Assembly: GCA_035295125.1 (NCBI GenBank)
Contig: DATGJP010000067.1
Coordinates: 283,544 to 347,543, forward strand
Length of the DNA: 64,000 bases
Source: JAICMB01 sp035295125
Lineage (GTDB): Bacteria > Acidobacteriota > Terriglobia > Bryobacterales > Bryobacteraceae
Reading direction: 5' to 3'
Positions 7,561-15,225 of the stretch are shown one piece after another (within the stretch, counting starts at the first letter, position 1; each line of letters begins with the position of its first letter). The translations under genes and the position numbers were made by a program. The notes under the pieces are model-generated. The model was not told the DNA's origin. It saw nothing but the letters and a program-made list of their open reading frames with translations, and made no database searches.

Positions 7561-7710
7561 ATGCGAAAACCCATCGTGAAACCGATCATAGACGAAATCA
7601 CAAAGAAGGTCCCGCCCCCGCAAACCGTCCAGGTCCCCACCAAAGCCGCCGAACTGGACCAGGATGCCGGAGGAGGCTACAACTCCAACCGCACCTATCC
7701 GCAGACATAA
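7561..7710 (+). CDS. 49-residue peptide of unknown function
   Basis: A short frame starting MRKPIVKPIIDEITKK and ending GGGYNSNRTYPQT. It is preceded by an excellent ribosome-binding site (AAAGGAGA, 6-7 bp before the ATG), which makes translation likely. The N-terminal half is basic and leader-like, then comes a Pro/Thr-rich middle, an acidic ELDQDAG and a Gly-Tyr-Asn-rich tail. No family is recognised. The composition resembles a ribosomally made peptide precursor, but no modifying enzyme or dedicated exporter is adjacent, so that is only a suggestion. It could also be a conserved small acidobacterial protein. Confidence 0.5.
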   Translation: MRKPIVKPIIDEITKKVPPPQTVQVPTKAAELDQDAGGGYNSNRTYPQT

Positions 7711-7746
7711 GATCTTCTCGCCAAACGACCGGTGGATGAAAATCAA

Positions 7747-7772
7747 GGTGGCGCAGGCGGTTTCGCCTGCGC
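7747..7772 (+). repeat. Palindromic repeat (GCAGGCG family)
   Basis: Exact consensus arm GGTGGCGCAGGCGGTTTC plus GCCTGCGC, 36 bp after the stop of the small-peptide gene. Confidence 0.9.
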
Positions 7773-7945
7773 GTCCGCCCCGTGATCTTGTCCCATAAAG
7801 AAAACTGAACGGCGCTCCGATTTCAAATTAAATCAGCCCAATACGAATCCGCTCTTGACAACACCACGTCAAATATGTCAGAACTATTCCATCCGAACAG
7901 TTTGAATCCTGCTCCGCGCCTTACCCGCGCAGAGAGTGAGGCCTA

Positions 7946-8257
7946 ATGCTATATCCCGACTTCACGCGTTGGTCTCCGCAAGAATTACAAAAGGCGGAGC
8001 TCGCGGCAGTTGACTTCCTCAACGACAACATCGGCGAGATTGCGGGCACCTTTGAAAAGCGCTTAGTGATCATCAAGCGCCTGCTCACACTGCTCAAAGC
8101 CGATGGAATCGGTTTCGAGCAGCGCATGATGTATCTCTCCATGGTCCAGGAACTCGCCGAAGGACTGGCCGAGAGCGCTCGTGAATTCTTCGAAATCGGT
8201 TGCGTTCCGAGCGTCGCGAATATGGTCCAGCAGATCCCCGGACCCGCGCAGTCCTAG
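7946..8257 (+). CDS. Small helical protein of unknown function
   Basis: A 103-residue, mostly alpha-helical, soluble protein (MLYPDFTRWSPQELQKAEL...). No signal peptide or membrane segment. No family recognised. A GAGTGAGG ribosome-binding site lies 5 bp before the ATG. The C-terminus ends in QQIPGPAQS. About 90 bp upstream is a TTGACA (7855-7860), but no matching -10 at normal spacing. It converges on the TlpA-like gene with zero intergenic bases: the stop codons abut at 8257/8258. Confidence 0.75.
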   Translation: MLYPDFTRWSPQELQKAELAAVDFLNDNIGEIAGTFEKRLVIIKRLLTLLKADGIGFEQRMMYLSMVQELAEGLAESAREFFEIGCVPSVANMVQQIPGPAQS

Positions 8258-8770
8258 CTACTTCAGAAGCTTCTCCACTTCCTTGTAGAGCTCCGGCCCC
8301 TCAAACACGTTGCGGTCGGCCTCGGAATACGCGAAATCGTTCCGTATCATCCCGCTCTTATCGATCAGGAACAGGTGCGGCACGTCGATATGCGATGTGC
8401 TCGGCGATGCCTGCAGATACGAGATGGTCATCTGCCCCATGTCGCAGACGATCGGCACCGTAATTTTGTTCTTCGCGACGTAGGAGGCCACTGTCGCCTG
8501 GTTGTCCGGCGGCAGCACCACGGATAGAATCGCGACCTTATCGCCATACTTCTGCTTCACCTGCTCCAGGGTGGTCGACAACAGCATGCAGTGGGGGCAG
8601 TTCGTCGCCATGATGTCGATCAGAACCACCTTCCCCCGAAAATCCTGCAGGTCGTAGAAATGCTTGTACTCCGGATCGGGAAGCGCGAAACCGGGCGCAC
8701 GCCGGTTCGAATGCTCACCAGAAGCAAAAATGCAAAACGAACCTAGCAGGAGGAGGCAAACAGCTCGCAT
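8258..8770 (-). CDS. TlpA-like secreted thioredoxin-fold protein
   Basis: A 170-residue protein with an N-terminal signal peptide (MRAVCLLLLGSFCIFASG) and a TlpA/AhpC-type thioredoxin fold. The redox motif is CPHC at residues 58-61 within VLIDIMATNCPHCMLL, and the cis-Pro region is IDVPHLFLIDKSG. Predicted to act outside the cytoplasm as a disulfide oxidoreductase, for example in cytochrome c maturation or protein repair. CPHC is more DsbA-like than the WCxxC usual in TlpA. It lies 4 bp downstream of mtnA on the same strand, so the two are probably co-transcribed, though no functional link is known. Confidence 0.85.
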   Translation of the reverse strand: MRAVCLLLLGSFCIFASGEHSNRRAPGFALPDPEYKHFYDLQDFRGKVVLIDIMATNCPHCMLLSTTLEQVKQKYGDKVAILSVVLPPDNQATVASYVAKNKITVPIVCDMGQMTISYLQASPSTSHIDVPHLFLIDKSGMIRNDFAYSEADRNVFEGPELYKEVEKLLK

Positions 8771-8774
8771 AAAG

Positions 8775-9791
8775 CTAACTTACCAGCTTCGCCAGCGATT
8801 CAGTGTAAGGTGCGCGCGCTACGCCGCGCTCCGTGATGATCGCGGTCACGTAGCGGTTGGGAGTCACGTCGAAAGCGGGATTCTCAACCCGCACTCCTTC
8901 CGGCGCAACCGGCACGCCGTGCACGTGGGTCACTTCCATCGCGGCGCGCTGCTCGATTGGGATCTGGTCGCCCGACGCCAGGCTGAGATCCAGTGTTGAG
9001 ATGGGCGCCGCAACATAAAACGGCACATTGTTTTCTTTGGCCAGCACCGCGACCGAATACGTCCCGATCTTGTTGGCCACATCGCCATTGGCCGCAATCC
9101 GGTCCGCGCCCACAATCACGCACCCGATACGCCCGGAGTGCAGAAAATGCCCCGCCATGTTGTCGGTGATCAGCGTGGCGGGAATACCGTCATGCTGCAA
9201 CTCCCAAACCGTAAGCCGCGCGCCTTGCAAAAAAGGCCGCGTCTCGTCCGCAAACACATCGATCCGCTTGCCGGCTGCGACAGCGCTGCGAATCACCCCC
9301 AACGCCGTTCCGTATCCCGCGGTTGCCAGCGCCCCGGCGTTGCAGTGCGTGAGAACGGTCTTCTGGTCCGGCACTAATTCTGCGCCATTCCGCCCGATGG
9401 ACTCATTGATCGCGATATCTTCCAGCCGGACCTGTTGCGCCTCGGCTTCCAACCGTCTCCTGACGTCCTCAACTGGATGTCCACGCATCTCACGGTAGAC
9501 CCGCTTCATCCGATCGATGGCCCAGAACAGATTGACGGCCGTCGGGCGGGTGGCTGCGAGCGTACTGCAAATTGTCGCGAACTCCTCGTCCGTTGTTGCC
9601 GTCTGCATGCCGAGCGCGACGCCCATAGCCGCCGCCACCCCGATCGCGGGAGCCCCGCGGATCACCATGGAGCGGATCGCCTCCGCCACGTCCTTGTAAT
9701 CCCGGCAAGTGACATAAACCTCTTCGCGCGGCAGCTTCGTCTGGTCGATCATAACGACGCCCGCATCAGTCCACTGAATGGTCTCAACCAT
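8775..9791 (-). CDS. mtnA: S-methyl-5-thioribose-1-phosphate isomerase
   Basis: A 338-residue enzyme of the eIF2B-alpha-like family that converts methylthioribose-1-phosphate to the ribulose form in methionine salvage. Key stretches are IRGAPAIGVAAAMG, LTHCNAGALATAGYGTALG (catalytic Cys), ETRPFLQGARLTVWEL and VGADRIAANGDVANKIGT (catalytic Asp). Length is normal for MtnA. The ATG at 9791 is clean. No other mtn genes are adjacent, and the upstream region lacks a recognisable SAM riboswitch. Confidence 0.95.
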   Translation of the reverse strand: MVETIQWTDAGVVMIDQTKLPREEVYVTCRDYKDVAEAIRSMVIRGAPAIGVAAAMGVALGMQTATTDEEFATICSTLAATRPTAVNLFWAIDRMKRVYREMRGHPVEDVRRRLEAEAQQVRLEDIAINESIGRNGAELVPDQKTVLTHCNAGALATAGYGTALGVIRSAVAAGKRIDVFADETRPFLQGARLTVWELQHDGIPATLITDNMAGHFLHSGRIGCVIVGADRIAANGDVANKIGTYSVAVLAKENNVPFYVAAPISTLDLSLASGDQIPIEQRAAMEVTHVHGVPVAPEGVRVENPAFDVTPNRYVTAIITERGVARAPYTESLAKLVS

Positions 9792-10033
9792 GAGGAACGT
9801 TCAGCGTAGCAAATGCGCTATTCACGGAACGGCGAAAGCGGCGGTACTGCATTACAGCCCAATCGCGGTCTGAAACCCGCCTTTGCACCACCCCTCTGAA
9901 AGGACTAACCAGCATTGAGTCTAATGCCAGCCTATGGATCTAAACGAGAATACGCATGCGAAGCCGCCAGCTCCACCATTGCTTGCCGCTATCCTACTTG
10001 GTGGGGCAGGCGGTTTCGCCTGCCCGGCGTACC
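9792..10033. other. Divergent intergenic region between mtnA and the SDR gene
   Basis: 242 bp carrying both promoters. It includes an imperfect GCGGTCTGAAACCCGC hairpin near 9866-9885 and, at the right end, one palindromic repeat copy ending only 8 bp before the SDR start. No small gene recognised. Confidence 0.4.
10000..10025 (+). repeat. Palindromic repeat (GCAGGCG family), abutting a start codon
   Basis: GGTGGGGCAGGCGGTTTC plus GCCTGCCC, with a 9-bp GC-rich stem. The SDR gene start codon lies 8 bp downstream, and no Shine-Dalgarno fits in the gap. Confidence 0.9.
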
Positions 10034-10750
10034 ATGACATTCCGACCCCAAACCACAGCGCTGGTCACAGGCGGATCTCGCGGCATCGGTCGTGCCATCT
10101 GCCAACGCCTGGCGTCTGAAGGCGTCGACGTCATCGTTCACTACCACCGCAATCGAGCCGCCGCGGAAGAGGTCGGCGACATGCGCCTGGTGCAAGCCGA
10201 CCTCGCCTCGCCCACCGACATCGAACGAATGTTCGCCTCGCTCGACGGCCAGCCCCTCGACATCCTCGTGAATAACGCCGGAGTCTGGAAGGGAAGTCCT
10301 CTCGGCTCGACATCGCTCGAAGCAATGAACGAGATCATCGACACCAACCTCAAGGGGCCATTCTGGGTGATGCAGTGCGCTCTGCCGCTCCTCAAAGATG
10401 GCGCGCGCATTGTCAATATCTCGTCCGTCGCCGCGCGCACCGGCGTCGTGGGGCGCAGTCTTTACGGCGCCACGAAAGCAGCCATCGATTCGCTCACCCG
10501 TTCCTGGGCGGCTGAACTCGCTCCGCGCAAGATCCTGGTGAATGCCGTGGCCCCCGGATATGTCACCACCGGCATGACCGCCGAGCATTTCAATGACGTC
10601 GCGACCCTGCAGCGAGCCCTCGACCGTCATCCTCTGGGCCGCCTCGGAACCGCTGAAGACATAGCCGACGTCGTTGCTTTTCTCTGCTCAGACGATGCCC
10701 GGTTTATCACCGGACAGTGCATTAACGTCAGCGGCGGCTTCGTCCTATAA
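10034..10750 (+). CDS. Short-chain dehydrogenase/reductase, FabG-like
   Basis: A 238-residue classical SDR. The NAD(P) motif is ALVTGGSRGIGRAI (residues 8-21), the structural motif is LVNNAGVW, and the catalytic triad is Ser in VNISSVAAR with YGATK (Tyr and Lys). The C-terminal VAPGYVTTGMTAEH and GQCINVSGGFVL are typical of 3-oxoacyl-ACP reductase-like SDRs. Its substrate cannot be told. The start at 10034 is used because upstream in-frame codons come from a repeat. It precedes the efflux operon by 54 bp on the same strand and may share its transcript. Confidence 0.85.
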   Translation: MTFRPQTTALVTGGSRGIGRAICQRLASEGVDVIVHYHRNRAAAEEVGDMRLVQADLASPTDIERMFASLDGQPLDILVNNAGVWKGSPLGSTSLEAMNEIIDTNLKGPFWVMQCALPLLKDGARIVNISSVAARTGVVGRSLYGATKAAIDSLTRSWAAELAPRKILVNAVAPGYVTTGMTAEHFNDVATLQRALDRHPLGRLGTAEDIADVVAFLCSDDARFITGQCINVSGGFVL

Positions 10751-10804
10751 CTCCCTTCTAACCTCCAAGCTCCACTCTGCGAGCATCTAACCAACGCGGA
10801 GATC

Positions 10805-12328
10805 ATGAGGCGTTTCCTCTGGCTCACATGCAGTCTCGCGGTGTACGCACAGGTGGGAGCGCCCCCGCCGGCTCAACAGTTACCCAGGCCACAACAACTT
10901 CCTCTTTCGGGTCGTCAACAGCAGAATGGAACCGTCGTGCCGTCCGAAACCCCGTCTAATGGCGGCGGTAACTCGGTGAATACTCTGAATCCGTCGGTCT
11001 CGATTCAGGGCGCCTATCAGGGAAGTGTCGCCCATGGCACGGTTAGCTCGCAGCCTGTAACGTTGACCCTTGACGATGCTATCCGCCGCGGCGTCCAATT
11101 CAACCTCGGCGCCATCGGAGCCGGTAACGCCGTGCGGCAAGCGCGAGCCGAACGACTCGCCGCGGTCTCGCAATTGTTGCCCGACCTGATTGGCAACGTC
11201 CGGGAAAGTGTCCAACAGATCAATCTCGCGGCCCAGGGACTGCGCATCATGGTCCCCATCCCCGGTTTTCAATTTCCGACCGTCGTGGGTCCTTTTAACT
11301 ACTTCGATGCGCGAGCAAACTTCACTGAAAGCCTCAGCGTGACCGGCCTTCGGAGCTGGCGGTCGACCATCGAGAACGCCCGCTCAGCCGACCTGTCCGC
11401 CAAGGACAGCCGCGAACTCGTGGCATTGGCTGTCGCAGCATCCTATATGCAGATTCTTGCGTCCGCCGCCCGCATCGAAACGGCAAAGGCTCAAATCGTC
11501 ACCGCGGAGGCCGTTCGCCAGCAAGCGGTGGATCGCAACCGTAGTGGCTTGAATGCCCGCATCGACGTAAACCGCAGCCTGGTGGAGCTGCAAACCCAAC
11601 AGCAGAGGCTCACCACTCTCACCAACGACTTCGAGAAGCAGAAGATCCTGCTGGCACGGCTCATTGGCATGCCGATGGCCCAATGTTTCACGCTCGCGGA
11701 CACCATTCCGTATCGCGAATTTCCTGCGCCGAATGTCGACGACCTGATCCAGCATGCGTTCTCAAACCGGGCCGATGTTCAGGCCGCCGCGGCACAGGTC
11801 AAAGCGGCAGATCTCGTACGCCGTGCAGCCATCGGAGAATACTATCCCTCGCTCGACGTCACGGCCGACTATGGCGCAACCGGCGTCAACCCCTCGCGTG
11901 ATGCGCATGGCACGTTCTCCGTGAACGGCGCCGTGGTCTTTCCGATCTTTCGCTTTGGCCGCATTCGCGCCGACATTGACCAGGCCGCCGCAGCCTTGGC
12001 GCAACGCAAATCCGAGTACGAAGACGCTAAAGCCCGTGCGGAGCAGGATGTGCGCCTTGCCGTCCTCGATTTGACTGCCGCGTCCGAGCAGGTTCGAGTC
12101 GCGCAGTCGAATCGAGACTTGGCGGCTGACACCATGGAACAAGCCCGCGATCGCTTCAGAGCCGGGGTTTCGGACACCGTTGAGCTGGTGCAAGCCCAGG
12201 AGTCCGTCGCGACCGCCGAACAGGACTACATCACCGCGCTTTACGCGTTCAACCTGGCGCAAGTCAGCCTGGCGCGTGCTGTCGGCCAGACCGAGCAGGG
12301 AATCACTCGCCTGCTCCAGGGGAAGTAA
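10805..12328 (+). CDS. TolC-family outer membrane efflux protein
   Basis: A 507-residue outer-membrane factor with a signal peptide (MRRFLWLTCSLAVYAQ) and a low-complexity Pro/Gln linker up to about residue 70. Two outer-membrane efflux repeats follow, the first starting LTLDDAIRRGVQFNLG, the second around LIQHAFSNRADVQAAAAQVKAA, each with long coiled helices. Ends with RAVGQTEQGITRLLQGK. It would form the trimeric exit duct for the HlyD/EmrB pair encoded 2 bp downstream. The N-terminal linker is longer than in Escherichia coli TolC. Confidence 0.92.
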   Translation: MRRFLWLTCSLAVYAQVGAPPPAQQLPRPQQLPLSGRQQQNGTVVPSETPSNGGGNSVNTLNPSVSIQGAYQGSVAHGTVSSQPVTLTLDDAIRRGVQFNLGAIGAGNAVRQARAERLAAVSQLLPDLIGNVRESVQQINLAAQGLRIMVPIPGFQFPTVVGPFNYFDARANFTESLSVTGLRSWRSTIENARSADLSAKDSRELVALAVAASYMQILASAARIETAKAQIVTAEAVRQQAVDRNRSGLNARIDVNRSLVELQTQQQRLTTLTNDFEKQKILLARLIGMPMAQCFTLADTIPYREFPAPNVDDLIQHAFSNRADVQAAAAQVKAADLVRRAAIGEYYPSLDVTADYGATGVNPSRDAHGTFSVNGAVVFPIFRFGRIRADIDQAAAALAQRKSEYEDAKARAEQDVRLAVLDLTAASEQVRVAQSNRDLAADTMEQARDRFRAGVSDTVELVQAQESVATAEQDYITALYAFNLAQVSLARAVGQTEQGITRLLQGK

Positions 12329-12330
12329 GC

Positions 12331-13614
12331 ATGGCGGACGAACAGACCACTAAAACGGCAGAACAGAAAGATCAGGAACAAAAGCAGCAGTCCCCCAACG
12401 GCCACAAAAAAGACGAGAACAAGGACGAACATAAAGAGGAGCCCAAGAAGCCGCACCCAATCCGGAAGGCGATCATCATCATCGCCGTCGCTATCGTGGC
12501 CATCGGAGGCATTCTCTTCTGGCTGCACTCGCGCCATTTCGAGAGCACGGACGACGCCTACATCGACGGACACATCAGCGGGATCGCGAGCCGCATCGCC
12601 GGCACCATCACAGCCGTTTACCTGGAGGAGAACCAATCGGTGAAAGCGGGCGAGGTCCTGGTCGATCTCGATCCCCGCGACAACAAGGTGGCCCTGGAAC
12701 AGGCGCGCAGCCAGTTAGCGCAGGCCCAGGAACAAACCCAGGCGCAGCAGCCGAACGTTCCCGTGACGGCCGTGACTAACCAGACGCAGATTTCCACCAC
12801 CAGTTCCGAAGTGAGTAGCGCCGAAGCTGGGCTGGCAGCGGCCGAACGCGACTATGAAGCCGCCGTCGCCAAAATCGATGAAGCCGAGGCCAATAATACC
12901 AAGGCGCAAGCCGATGTGGCCCGCTACCGGCCGCTCGCTGACAAGGACGAAGTACCACGGGAGCAGTTCGACCAGGTGGTCGCCAACGCCAAATCTCTCG
13001 CCGCCACCGTCGTGGCGAGCCGCAAAGCAGCCGATTCCGCAAGGAAACAGGTCGACCAGCGTCAGGCCCAACTCAACGAAGCGCGCCGGCGAGCCGAGGA
13101 AGCACGCCAGAACGCACCCCGTCAGGTCGCGATCCAGCGCGCCAACGTCTTGACCCGTCAATCCGCCGCGGAGGCCGCCCGCGCGCAAGTCGACCAGGCG
13201 GAGCTGAACCTGTCGTACTGCAAAATCACGTCGCCGGTCGACGGAATTGTCGCAAAACGAACCGCCGAAATCGGCCAGCATGTTACCCCCGGGCAACAGG
13301 TGATGCTTGTCACGCAGTTGAACGACCTCTGGGTGACTGCGAACTTTCGCGAGACGCAGCTTCGCCGAATGCACCCCGGCCAGAGCGTTCGCGTTCACGT
13401 CGATGCCATCAATGGCGACTTCGACGCCTACCTGGAGAGCATGCCCGGCGCGACCGGATCGGTTGTCAGCCTTCTGCCGCCCGAAAACGCCACCGGCAAC
13501 TTCGTGAAGGTGGTGCAGCGGCTGCCGGTGCGTATCCGGTTGAAGAAGAACCAAGGCGGATTAGAGCGGCTGCGGCCCGGCATGTCGGTCGAGCCGAAGG
13601 TCCGCGTCGATTAG
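12331..13614 (+). CDS. HlyD/EmrA-family membrane fusion protein
   Basis: A 427-residue periplasmic adaptor. A 45-residue Lys/Glu/Gln-rich cytoplasmic tail is followed by one transmembrane helix (about 46-68). Then come the EmrA signature STDDAYIDGHISGIASRIAG, a lipoyl half-motif (LEENQSVKAGEVLVDLDP), a long coiled-coil hairpin (about 120-300), the second lipoyl half (ITSPVDGIVAKRTAEIGQHV) and a beta-barrel domain. It links the MFS pump to TolC. The charged N-terminal tail is longer than in EmrA. Stop-to-start distances to both neighbours are 2-4 bp. Confidence 0.92.
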   Translation: MADEQTTKTAEQKDQEQKQQSPNGHKKDENKDEHKEEPKKPHPIRKAIIIIAVAIVAIGGILFWLHSRHFESTDDAYIDGHISGIASRIAGTITAVYLEENQSVKAGEVLVDLDPRDNKVALEQARSQLAQAQEQTQAQQPNVPVTAVTNQTQISTTSSEVSSAEAGLAAAERDYEAAVAKIDEAEANNTKAQADVARYRPLADKDEVPREQFDQVVANAKSLAATVVASRKAADSARKQVDQRQAQLNEARRRAEEARQNAPRQVAIQRANVLTRQSAAEAARAQVDQAELNLSYCKITSPVDGIVAKRTAEIGQHVTPGQQVMLVTQLNDLWVTANFRETQLRRMHPGQSVRVHVDAINGDFDAYLESMPGATGSVVSLLPPENATGNFVKVVQRLPVRIRLKKNQGGLERLRPGMSVEPKVRVD

Positions 13615-13618
13615 TGGC

Positions 13619-15199
13619 ATGGCCGAACACGACCAGGAACAAGGTTGGCATCCCGGACATAGCCCCTGGGCCGTAGCCTTCACGGTCACTATCGCGACCT
13701 TCATGGAAGTGATGGATACCTCCATCGCCAACGTGGCGCTGCCGCACATCGCCGGAGGCTTATCGGCGGGCGTCGACGAATCCACCTGGGTTCTCACCAG
13801 CTACCTGGTTTCAAACGCCATCATCCTGCCCATCTCCGCCTGGGTCACCGATCGCGTCGGACGCAAGCGCTTCTACATGAGCTGCGTCCTGCTATTCACG
13901 ATCTCATCGTTCCTATGCGGCCTGGCCCCGAGCCTCGCAATGCTGATCTTTTTCCGCATACTGCAGGGTATGGGCGGCGGCGGCCTGGGGCCCAGCGAGC
14001 AAGCCATCCTCGCGGACACATTTCCTGCCGCGAAGCGCGGGATGGCGTTCGCGATGTACGGCATGGCCGTAGTCCTGGCGCCCGCCATCGGCCCAACTCT
14101 CGGCGGCTGGATCACCGACCACTACAGTTGGCGCTGGATCTTCTACGTGAATGTGCCCTTCGGACTCCTGTCGCTGTTCCTCACCAGCTTCATGGTTAAG
14201 GACCCTCCCTACATGGACGAGGCGCGCGAGAAGACCAAACGTCAGCCCATCGACTTTGTCGGCCTGGTGCTCATCGCCACCGGTCTCAGCGCCTTCCAGG
14301 TGGTGCTCGATAAAGGCCAGCGCGACGACTGGTTCACGTCTTCGTTCATTACCATGTTCACCATCACTGCGGCGGTTGCCGTGATAGCGTTCATTTTCTG
14401 GGAGTGGCGCCAGGAGCACCCGATTGTCGAGTTGCATCTCTTCAAGCACCGCAGCTTCGCCGTGGCCTGCCTGCTGCTGTTCTGCGTCTTCGCGGTTCTG
14501 TTCGGCAGCACCGTACTGATCCCCGAATTCGCGCAGGTCGAGCTCGGCTACACCGCGCAGAAGGCCGGTGAATTGCTGTCGCCGGGAGGATTCGCGCTCG
14601 TGGTGCTCATGCCGATCGGCGGCCTCCTCGTCTCGCGCTTTGATGCCCGCTACCTGATCGTGACCGGCCTGCTGATCTTTAGCTTCGCCGCATTCCACAT
14701 GACAAATCTAGACCTCGGCGTCGATTACCGCACGCTGATGTTGTGGCGCGTCTACCAGTCTTCCGCCATGGCGTTTCTGTTCGTACCCATCAACACGATT
14801 GCGTACAACGACATGCCGCAGGAGGCCAGCAACCAGGTGTCCGCCCTGACTAACCTCATGCGCAACATAGGAGGTAGTGTCGGCATCTCCTTCGTCACAA
14901 CGCTGCTGGCGCGCCGCCAGCAAGTGCACCAGGTTTACCTCTCCCGGAACCTGTTCGAATACAATCCGCGGCTGCAGCAGGCGATCACGAACATAACGAA
15001 CCTCCTCAGCACCCGAAGCGCGTCCGGCCAGGCATCGCGGCAAGCTTATGGACAGCTTTACCGCAACCTCCAGCGGCAGTCTTCGGTGCTGGCCTACGTC
15101 GATGCGTTTTGGTTGATGGGAACGCTCTGTCTGCTAGTGATCGGGTTAGTATTTCTGGCCAGGAAAGCGAAACCGGGGCAAGCCGCCAGGGCTCACTGA
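13619..15199 (+). CDS. DHA2-family MFS drug transporter (EmrB/QacA type)
   Basis: A 526-residue permease with about 14 hydrophobic segments. MFS motifs include TFMEVMDTSIANVALPHIAG (helix 1, motif D1), WVTDRVGRKRF (motif A) and APAIGPTLGGWI (motif C, typical of drug antiporters). As the third gene of the TolC/HlyD/MFS operon it should drive proton-coupled efflux of hydrophobic toxic compounds across both membranes. No MarR- or TetR-type regulator is adjacent. It converges on the CHAT gene with a 26-bp gap. Confidence 0.93.
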   Translation: MAEHDQEQGWHPGHSPWAVAFTVTIATFMEVMDTSIANVALPHIAGGLSAGVDESTWVLTSYLVSNAIILPISAWVTDRVGRKRFYMSCVLLFTISSFLCGLAPSLAMLIFFRILQGMGGGGLGPSEQAILADTFPAAKRGMAFAMYGMAVVLAPAIGPTLGGWITDHYSWRWIFYVNVPFGLLSLFLTSFMVKDPPYMDEAREKTKRQPIDFVGLVLIATGLSAFQVVLDKGQRDDWFTSSFITMFTITAAVAVIAFIFWEWRQEHPIVELHLFKHRSFAVACLLLFCVFAVLFGSTVLIPEFAQVELGYTAQKAGELLSPGGFALVVLMPIGGLLVSRFDARYLIVTGLLIFSFAAFHMTNLDLGVDYRTLMLWRVYQSSAMAFLFVPINTIAYNDMPQEASNQVSALTNLMRNIGGSVGISFVTTLLARRQQVHQVYLSRNLFEYNPRLQQAITNITNLLSTRSASGQASRQAYGQLYRNLQRQSSVLAYVDAFWLMGTLCLLVIGLVFLARKAKPGQAARAH

Positions 15200-15225
15200 T
15201 TTCCTCCCGCGTAGGACTGACCGTG

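Noticed and set aside
9792..9960. SAM riboswitch upstream of mtnA.
   Set aside because: Searched for the conserved S-box core (GAGGGA and paired elements) by eye; not found.
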